Both the position numbers and the translations under genes were made by a program. Below are positions 58,786 through 64,000 of a DNA stretch of 64,000 nucleotides, one piece after another (the first letter of the stretch is position 1; each line of letters opens with the position of its first letter). The notes beneath the pieces are model-generated. The model was not told where the DNA came from. It worked only from the letters and a program-made list of their open reading frames with translations, and ran no database searches. The DNA comes from Pontibacter amylolyticus. GTDB lineage: Bacteria; Bacteroidota; Bacteroidia; Cytophagales; Hymenobacteraceae. The DNA is taken from positions 972,526 to 1,036,525 of the forward strand of contig NZ_BMFP01000001.1 in assembly GCF_014638845.1 (NCBI RefSeq). The letters run 5' to 3'.

Positions 58786-59841
58786 TTATTGTAAATGTAA
58801 AATCGCTAGGGTCTTTCTATTGAACTCTTTTAATAATTTACTATAATTCTTGTAATTCTCTTGTTGCTCAGGAATCAACCTTTCTCCTGAAACATTAAAA
58901 TTGTCAAACACGAAGTTCTGCAATTTTAATGTTTGAATATCAACTCTGAGTTTACCTTCTTTTATGAACGGTCTTAAATCTACTTGAACTTCGTCATCTT
59001 CATCAAGCCATTCTAAGTTACCATTGGTTTCACAAAAAATTTTCCCAAGACCTTTTTCTCCATTCTGCCAATAATTGTGAACATATTCATTTGAGTAATG
59101 ATTACTATTACTATCAATGAAATCTGGTGTAGCAATTGCTTGCCCGAGTATAGTATATGGCCGTAAAAAATTGAATCTAAATATTCTTTTGTTTAACTTA
59201 TGCCTACCTCCTAACATTTCAAACTCAGTCATTCTATGTTCACTCGAAACGTATCCAATTTTTGGAAATGGAAGCCCTAAATTATGAGATACTAGAAAAT
59301 CTGTTGATGCATTAGTAAATATTTTATTGTTAATTATTAACCCAAAGCATGTAGGATACCAATGAAAAAATGGTGTGTTTACTCCTATTAGGGTCAACCC
59401 CACATTTTCATTATTAAAGTCATTAATTAAAATGAGTCGGTCCTTTGTACGAATTCGTTGGTCAATATAAAATTTGGGATCGACTCCTAAAGCATTTTTA
59501 CTTAAATATTGATAACCAATCCATAATCCAGTTCTTACTTTATCAAACCAATCTAATAATATGGTAATATCTTCAGTATCTAGATAATCATATTGCAAGA
59601 TTTTTATGACTATTACTTTTGCCTTTTCCTCTAATAGAGAATATTTATCATTACAACTTTTACATGATGGGAAAACAAGTGAATCAAAGGAAAAGGAAAG
59701 CTCCTTTCTAGAAGACCAATCAAAACCTATTTTAACTGTTCTTTTTGGATTGCCTGTTAATTCTAACAGCCATTTGGGTAGGACATGCTCTCTGTTTTTA
59801 TTCTCGGGAGTTAGACCGCAGAAAATACAGGTTTTATTCAT
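58786..59841 (-). CDS. Unknown protein with N-terminal HNH-like zinc motif, AT-rich and probably foreign
   Basis: A 351-residue protein with no family I can name. The N-terminus (residues 4-70) has CIFCG, then REHVLPKWLLELTG, then FPSCKSCNDKYSLLEEKA: two zinc-binding CxxC pairs around an EH(x)LPKW core and a final CN, the layout of an HNH/beta-beta-alpha-metal nuclease. The remainder is unlike anything I recognise, with a WYPTCFGLIINN stretch near the middle. Base use is very different from its neighbours: in 58801-58860 only 16 of 60 bases are G or C, against 32 of 60 in 59941-60000. It starts 18 nt after the permease stop on the same strand, so it could be expressed from that transcript. 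Antiphage defence is a reasonable guess, but not shown. Confidence 0.72.
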   Translation of the reverse strand: MNKTCIFCGLTPENKNREHVLPKWLLELTGNPKRTVKIGFDWSSRKELSFSFDSLVFPSCKSCNDKYSLLEEKAKVIVIKILQYDYLDTEDITILLDWFDKVRTGLWIGYQYLSKNALGVDPKFYIDQRIRTKDRLILINDFNNENVGLTLIGVNTPFFHWYPTCFGLIINNKIFTNASTDFLVSHNLGLPFPKIGYVSSEHRMTEFEMLGGRHKLNKRIFRFNFLRPYTILGQAIATPDFIDSNSNHYSNEYVHNYWQNGEKGLGKIFCETNGNLEWLDEDDEVQVDLRPFIKEGKLRVDIQTLKLQNFVFDNFNVSGERLIPEQQENYKNYSKLLKEFNRKTLAILHLQ

Positions 59842-59859
59842 TTAATCTGTTACTATCCC

Positions 59860-61074
59860 CTAATCAAACTTAATCGCCCGAACTGGTTTAATGCGCGCGA
59901 CCATGGCGGCGGGTATAAGTATCGCGAGCATGGTCATCACCAAGGTAATAACGTTGAGGGCGATGATGATGCCGAAGTTCCAGCTGATGGGCACGGTGTC
60001 CATGTAGTAGTTTTCGGGGTCGAGCGGGATGACCTGGAAGTAGTATTGGATGGCGCAGAAACCCAGGCCGATGACGTTGCCCCACAGCATGCCTTTGAGC
60101 GTCAGGCTGAGGCCGCGGAAGTAGAAGATCTTCCGTATCTGGGCATCGGTGGCCCCGATGGCTTTGAGCACACCAATCATGCTGATGCGCTCGATGATCA
60201 TGATGAACACCGTGGACACCATGTTGAAAGTCGCCACAAAGATGATCAGCACCAGGAAAATGATCACGTTCTTGCGCAACAGCTGCAGCCAGTCAAAGAG
60301 CTGGGCATGGCGGTCAGTAATTTTCTCGAGCTGCAGGTCATAGTGCATCTGGTCGAACACCTGGTCGGCCACCTGGTCTATCTGATTGAAGTCCTTGAGC
60401 AAAATCTCCACGCCGCCCACCAAAGTATCGGGCCAGTTGTTGAGCTCGCGGATCAGTTGCAGGTCACCGATCACAAACACTTCGTCAAACTCCTCTAGAC
60501 CGGTGTTAAACACACCCACCACCTTCAGTTTTCGGGCCCGGGGCGGATTCTGGATGAAGTAAAAGATTGCCTCATCTCCTACCTTTAGCCTGAGTTTGTT
60601 CGCAATTTTACGACTCAGCATGACATCTTTGGAAGAGGCCGTATCCGAGAACGTCACCACCCCACCCTCATCCAGGTTAGCCTGCATGGCGCTCAGGTCA
60701 TAGTCTTCGCCCACACCCTTCATCACCACGCCCAGCACCTCATCGTCAGTTTTGATGATGGCCGTTTTGCGGGCGAAGCCCTGAATGTGCTGAATACCCG
60801 CAATTTCTTCGGTGCTGTTTACGCCTGTGGCCGTGCTGATGGGAGCGCCTTCGAAGGAATTGTTGGTGTCGTACTTGCTGATTTGCAGGTGCGCCCCGAA
60901 GCTGAAAATCTTGTTCCTGATCTCGTCACGGAAGCCTTCCAGAATCGCAAACGACACAATCATAATGGCAATGCCTGCAGCTATGCTTATAATTGCTATT
61001 TTTGTCACAGACGTGGTGAAAGAACCAGCCTGTACTTCGGAAATCTTATCAGATATGAATTTGGATACGTTCAC
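59860..61074 (-). CDS. FtsX-like permease of an ABC transporter (LolC/LolE type)
   Basis: A 404-residue membrane protein. It has one N-terminal membrane helix (about 23-47: TTSVTKIAIISIAAGIAIMI, in part), then a large periplasmic domain (about 48-275), and three C-terminal helices (about 278-300, 325-348 and 370-395) as in FtsX/MacB/LolE. The phrase FVATFNMVSTVFIMIIERIS followed by GVLKAIGATDAQI is the classical FtsX motif. From the family it would extract lipoproteins from the inner membrane or move a similar lipid substrate. Its ATPase partner is not encoded nearby. The HNH-like gene follows 18 nt later. Confidence 0.9.
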   Translation of the reverse strand: MNVSKFISDKISEVQAGSFTTSVTKIAIISIAAGIAIMIVSFAILEGFRDEIRNKIFSFGAHLQISKYDTNNSFEGAPISTATGVNSTEEIAGIQHIQGFARKTAIIKTDDEVLGVVMKGVGEDYDLSAMQANLDEGGVVTFSDTASSKDVMLSRKIANKLRLKVGDEAIFYFIQNPPRARKLKVVGVFNTGLEEFDEVFVIGDLQLIRELNNWPDTLVGGVEILLKDFNQIDQVADQVFDQMHYDLQLEKITDRHAQLFDWLQLLRKNVIIFLVLIIFVATFNMVSTVFIMIIERISMIGVLKAIGATDAQIRKIFYFRGLSLTLKGMLWGNVIGLGFCAIQYYFQVIPLDPENYYMDTVPISWNFGIIIALNVITLVMTMLAILIPAAMVARIKPVRAIKFD

Positions 61075-61185
61075 TCGCTTGCGTCTAAACTGCCTTAAAG
61101 ATAGGTATGAATTTTGACTTAGAACCTGTTAAAGTTTCGTTTTTGTAAGCGAATCTCCAAACCCGACCTTGAAAAACCAACACTG

Positions 61186-62415
61186 ATGACACAACCATTT
61201 GCTATACTTTGCAGCGCCCTGTTGCTGAGCTTCAACAGCTGTACCCCGAAACAGGCACCTGCCACTACCGCCGAGCAAAACGCTCCAGCTACCGAAGAAA
61301 CCACCCAAGCTCCTGCCCAGAAACCACTGGCCCTGGGAGCCGAGCAACTAGACCGTTACCTGAAGCTTCTCGAAGGCAAGCGTGTGGGGATGGTCGTGAA
61401 CCAGACCTCTGTGATTGGCAAAACCCACCTCGTGGACACGCTGATCAGCCGCGGCGTGGAAGTGACCACCATCTTTGCGCCTGAGCATGGTTTTCGTGGC
61501 GAGGCCGACGCGGGTGCGCACATCAAGGACGCGAAAGACACTAAAACGGGCCTGCCGATCATCTCGCTTTACGGCAGCAACAAGAAGCCTTCGAAGGCCC
61601 AAATGCAGAACCTCGACGTACTCGTGTTTGACATCCAGGATGTAGGCACCCGCTTCTATACCTACATCAGCACCATGCACTACGCCATGGAAGCCTGTGC
61701 TGAAAACGGCAAAAAGATGCTCGTACTGGACCGCCCCAACCCGAACGGTCACTACGTAGACGGTCCGGTGCTGGAGATGGAGCACAAGTCTTTCGTGGGT
61801 ATGCACCCGATTCCGATCGTGCACGGCCTCACGGTGGGCGAACTGGCCGAAATGATCAACGGCGAGAAATGGCTGGAAGGCGAGAGAAGCTGCGACCTGA
61901 CTGTGATCAAGATGGAGAATTACGACCACACGATGGCCTACGATCTGCCGGTCCGCCCTTCGCCGAACCTGCCGAATGCCCAATCCATCGCACTATACCC
62001 GTCGATCTGTTTCTTTGAAGGTACAAATGTGAGTGTGGGTCGCGGTACGCCTACTCCGTTTCAGGTGATCGGCTCGCCTTTCTATCAGAAGAAAGACTAC
62101 TCGTTTACACCCGTGAGTACCCCAGGCGCCACTGACCCGCCGCACAAAGGTGTCAAGTGCTACGGGATGGATCTGACTGACGTATCGCACGCACAGCCGT
62201 TTACCTTGAAGTACCTGTTGGAGATGTACAACAACTCGTCTAACAAGGAGAAGTTTTTCAACAACTTCTTCGAGAAACTGGCGGGCACTTCGGAACTGCG
62301 CAAGCAAGTGATTGCCGGCAAAACCGAAACGGAGATCAGAGCGAGCTGGGAGCCAAACTTGTCGGACTACAAAGTGCTCCGCAAAAACTATCTGCTATAC
62401 CCTGATTTTGAGTAA
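61186..62415 (+). CDS. namZ: DUF1343 / NamZ-type exo-beta-N-acetylmuramidase, lipoprotein
   Basis: A 409-residue lipoprotein (lipobox FNSC, Cys18; hydrophobic stretch LCSALLLSF). The mature part has the DUF1343 signature: KRVGMVVNQTSV, GVEVTTIFAPEHGFRGEADAG (in part), DVQDVGTRFYTY-like DIQDVGTRFYTYISTMHYAMEAC (in part), VLDRPNPNG and FFEGTNVSVGRGTPTPFQVIG (in part). A member of this family (NamZ of Bacillus subtilis) is known to release N-acetylmuramic acid from peptidoglycan ends, so this protein probably recycles cell wall. It ends 4 nt before fmt, suggesting coupling of unclear meaning. Confidence 0.88.
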   Translation: MTQPFAILCSALLLSFNSCTPKQAPATTAEQNAPATEETTQAPAQKPLALGAEQLDRYLKLLEGKRVGMVVNQTSVIGKTHLVDTLISRGVEVTTIFAPEHGFRGEADAGAHIKDAKDTKTGLPIISLYGSNKKPSKAQMQNLDVLVFDIQDVGTRFYTYISTMHYAMEACAENGKKMLVLDRPNPNGHYVDGPVLEMEHKSFVGMHPIPIVHGLTVGELAEMINGEKWLEGERSCDLTVIKMENYDHTMAYDLPVRPSPNLPNAQSIALYPSICFFEGTNVSVGRGTPTPFQVIGSPFYQKKDYSFTPVSTPGATDPPHKGVKCYGMDLTDVSHAQPFTLKYLLEMYNNSSNKEKFFNNFFEKLAGTSELRKQVIAGKTETEIRASWEPNLSDYKVLRKNYLLYPDFE

Positions 62416-62419
62416 CACC

Positions 62420-63346
62420 ATGCAGGACCTTCGCATCATATTCATGGGTACACCTGATTTTGCGGTGCCTACCCTGCAAGCACTCGTTGAACATCACTAT
62501 AAGGTGGTAGCTGTGGTGACGGCACCTGACAAACCGGCGGGTCGCGGCCAGAAGATACAGCAATCGCCAGTGAAGGAGTACGCCGTGTCGCAAGGTATAC
62601 CGGTGCTGCAGCCGACCAACCTGAAGTCAGAGGCTTTTCTGGAAGAACTGCGCAGTTATCAGGCAAATCTGCAGATTATCGTGGCCTTCCGGATGCTGCC
62701 TGAAGTGGTGTGGGCCATGCCGGAACTGGGCTCTTTCAACATACACGGCTCCTTGCTGCCGCAGTACCGTGGCGCGGCGCCTATCAACTGGGCCATCATC
62801 AACGGCGAGAAAGAAACGGGCGTCACCTCCTTTTTCCTCAAGCACGAGATCGACACCGGCGACCTGATTTTCCAGGAGCGTGTGCCGATTCTGGAGGAAG
62901 ACGATTTCGGCAGCCTATACGAAAAGCTGAAGCACACAGGCGCTGAGTTGGCCGTGCGCACGGTACAGGCCATTGAGCGTGGCGAAGTGCAACCTCAGCC
63001 GCAGCAAATTACTGCTGAGACGAAGCATGCGCCAAAGATTTTCAAAGAGACGTGTGAGATCAACTGGAATCAGCCTGCCCGTCAGGTACGAGATTTTATA
63101 CGCGGCCTATCCCCCTACCCGGCCGCCTGGGCCCGTTTCGATGGGAAGACGTTTAAGATTTTCAAGACGGAAGTGCTCGAGAACACTGCTTATACCGTAG
63201 CGCCAGGCCAGCTTCTGACCGACAACAAAACTTATTTGCATGTGCAGACCGCCGATGGCGCCCTCGCTATCTTAGACCTCCAGATGGAGGGCAAAAAGCG
63301 CATGCCGGTGCAGGATTTGTTGAGGGGGTATAAGTTTGAGGTATAG
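62420..63346 (+). CDS. fmt: Methionyl-tRNA formyltransferase
   Basis: Transfers a formyl group from 10-formyltetrahydrofolate to initiator Met-tRNA in the cytoplasm. The start is the ATG at 62420 (MQDLRIIFMGTPDFAVPTL in part), 4 nt after the DUF1343 stop; an upstream in-frame extension is rejected. Signatures are VTAPDKPAGRGQKI, SFNIHGSLLPQYRGAAPI (the catalytic Asn-His region, about 105-122) and TGVTSFFLKHEIDTGDLIF (in part). The C-terminal OB-fold domain is present. The 308-residue length is normal. The last codons are GAG GTA TAG, so the stop is inside a GGTATAG word. Confidence 0.96.
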   Translation: MQDLRIIFMGTPDFAVPTLQALVEHHYKVVAVVTAPDKPAGRGQKIQQSPVKEYAVSQGIPVLQPTNLKSEAFLEELRSYQANLQIIVAFRMLPEVVWAMPELGSFNIHGSLLPQYRGAAPINWAIINGEKETGVTSFFLKHEIDTGDLIFQERVPILEEDDFGSLYEKLKHTGAELAVRTVQAIERGEVQPQPQQITAETKHAPKIFKETCEINWNQPARQVRDFIRGLSPYPAAWARFDGKTFKIFKTEVLENTAYTVAPGQLLTDNKTYLHVQTADGALAILDLQMEGKKRMPVQDLLRGYKFEV

Positions 63347-63362
63347 CTAAAGATAAGCTATA

Positions 63363-63422
63363 AGGTATAGCCTAAGTATAAAAAACCAGTTGGCTTTTCC
63401 ACTTTGACCAAAGGCTATACCT
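63363..63422. repeat. Inverted pair of GGTATAGCC words between fmt and folA
   Basis: AGGTATAGCCT (63363-63373) and AGGCTATACCT (63412-63422) are exact 11-nt inverted copies around a 38-nt loop. They could form a hairpin in the RNA between fmt and folA, though it has no T-run and is not a typical terminator. Confidence 0.7.
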
Positions 63423-63462
63423 GATAGCACATGTTCACATTAAATAATCAGCACATTACCAT

Positions 63463-63954
63463 ATGATTGCCATCGTCGTAGCCATAGCCGAGAACAACGT
63501 CATCGGGAAGGATAACCAGTTGATCTGGCACCTGCCCGCCGACCTGCGCCATTTCAAGCAAAAGACTATGGGCCACCCCATGATCATGGGCCGCAAAACG
63601 TTCGAATCCATCGGCAAGCCCCTCCCTGGCCGCACGACTATTATCGTGACGCGTCAGGAGGATTACAAGGCGGAAGGATGCATCGTGATGAACTCGGTGG
63701 AAGAGGCGATTGCGAAAGGCAAAGAGCTGGACAGCGAGCAGGTAAGCATTGTCGGCGGCGCTGAAATCTACAAACAAGCCTTGCCTTATGTAGACACACT
63801 ATACCTAACCGAGGTGCACTATGCCTTTGATGGGGATACTTTTTTCCCGGATCTGCAGAAAGAGGAGTGGCAGGAAGTAAGTGCAGAAAGTCATCAACAA
63901 GATGAGAAGAACGAGTATGCCTATACCTTTAAAGAACTACGCCGCAAGGTATAG
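63463..63954 (+). CDS. folA: Dihydrofolate reductase
   Basis: Reduces dihydrofolate with NADPH in the cytoplasm. The 163-residue protein shows the family core: IAIVVAIAENNVIGKDNQLIWHLPADL (in part; Trp and acidic/Asp neighbours of the active site), HPMIMGRKTFESIG (NADPH site), and SIVGGAEIYKQALPYVDTLYLTEV (in part). The last codons are AAG GTA TAG: the stop belongs to the first of a row of 13-nt repeats that runs past the window edge. The length is normal, so the repeat has probably changed only the final residues. Confidence 0.95.
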   Translation: MIAIVVAIAENNVIGKDNQLIWHLPADLRHFKQKTMGHPMIMGRKTFESIGKPLPGRTTIIVTRQEDYKAEGCIVMNSVEEAIAKGKELDSEQVSIVGGAEIYKQALPYVDTLYLTEVHYAFDGDTFFPDLQKEEWQEVSAESHQQDEKNEYAYTFKELRRKV

Positions 63955-64000
63955 CCGCAAGGTATAGCCGCAAGGTATAGCCGCAAGGTATAGCCGCAAG
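63941..64000 (+). repeat. Tandem 13-nt repeat containing GGTATAG at the folA stop
   Basis: The unit GCCGCAAGGTATA is repeated without change at 63941, 63954, 63967 and 63980 and continues partially from 63993 to the edge of the window. It begins inside folA and supplies its last codons and stop. The full copy number is unknown because the window ends here. Confidence 0.95.

Noticed and set aside
58629..59860. Insertion sequence or integrase-borne island around the AT-rich HNH gene
   Set aside because: No inverted ends, direct repeats, tRNA or recombinase were seen at the borders; the gene looks foreign but the route of entry is not visible.
62312..62419. N-terminal extension of methionyl-tRNA formyltransferase into the DUF1343 gene
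   Set aside because: It would overlap the end of namZ by about 100 nt with no family-like sequence; the ATG at 62420 gives the normal start.
63941..64000. CRISPR array at the right edge
   Set aside because: Repeats are 13 nt in direct tandem with no spacers; this is a simple tandem repeat.
1..64000. tRNA, rRNA or riboswitch genes
   Set aside because: Looked for cloverleaf ends (CCA-type acceptor stems, GTTCGAATC-like T loops) and rRNA landmarks in the spacers and found none; small structured RNAs cannot be excluded by eye.

Overview
The window looks like a chromosomal segment of a pigmented, aerobic member of the Bacteroidota, most likely the Hymenobacteraceae (Pontibacter-like). This is inferred from several things: type IX secretion C-terminal domains of both the short 'A' type and the gliding-associated 'B' type, Bacteroidota promoters of the TTG-N19..21-TAnnTTTG form, a dcw cluster in the Bacteroidota gene order, a ketocarotenoid cluster, a menaquinone-type succinate dehydrogenase/fumarate reductase, and a very abundant short word GGTATAG/CTATACC. 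No rRNA, tRNA, CRISPR array, prophage or intact insertion sequence was seen.

Layout. 1-15 kb: the 3' part of a secreted subtilase, aconitase, a TlpA-like lipoprotein, a SAM methyltransferase, a long-chain polyprenyl diphosphate synthase, an alpha/beta hydrolase overlapping folK, fabD, a DCC thiol oxidoreductase and a large T9SS type B surface protein. 15-19 kb: the sdhC-sdhA-sdhB operon with a clear promoter and terminator, then an FMN reductase and a small membrane protein. 20.2-35.7 kb: the complete dcw cell-division/cell-wall cluster on the minus strand (mraZ-rsmH-ftsL-ftsI-murE-mraY-murD-ftsW-murG-murC-ftsQ-ftsA-ftsZ). Its promoter abuts a three-repeat MraZ box, next to a tight group of DnaA-box-like sequences. 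36-39 kb: a metal-linked module (HYC_CC_PP protein, TonB-dependent receptor, secreted heavy-metal-associated protein). 39.4-46.8 kb: carotenoid genes, read leftward: crtZ and a CarH-like B12/MerR regulator, then an ECF sigma factor heading crtI-crtB-unknown-crtYcd-ispH, and crtW. 46.9-56.1 kb: the phenylacetyl-CoA epoxidase genes (paaABCD forward, paaE reverse), a TetR regulator, an enoyl-CoA hydratase, a composite NlpE/META lipoprotein and an oligoendopeptidase. 56.4-64 kb: an HNH/AP2 protein, an M23 peptidase, an MscS channel, an AT-rich HNH-like gene that looks foreign, a LolE/FtsX-like permease, NamZ (DUF1343), fmt and folA.

How the genes work together. The crt genes could take GGPP to lycopene (crtB, crtI), beta-carotene (crtYcd) and hydroxylated/ketolated xanthophylls (crtZ, crtW), with ispH supplying isoprene units. 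The regulator beside crtZ keeps the W-x9-EH motif and the cobalamin-ligating His of CarH photoreceptors, and a 10-nt direct repeat sits just upstream of crtZ, so light-controlled pigmentation is a reasonable hypothesis. Aconitase and SdhCAB serve the TCA cycle and respiration.

Structure not explained by genes. (a) The GGTATAG word is far above random expectation inside and between genes, is arrayed in places, and supplies the stop codons of fmt and folA. (b) Two inverted-repeat elements look like non-autonomous mobile or REP-like units (83 bp and 200 bp). (c) Several spacers, three of them inside operons, are hairpins built from permuted 6-9 nt words. All statements come from reading the sequence; no database search or computation was run.
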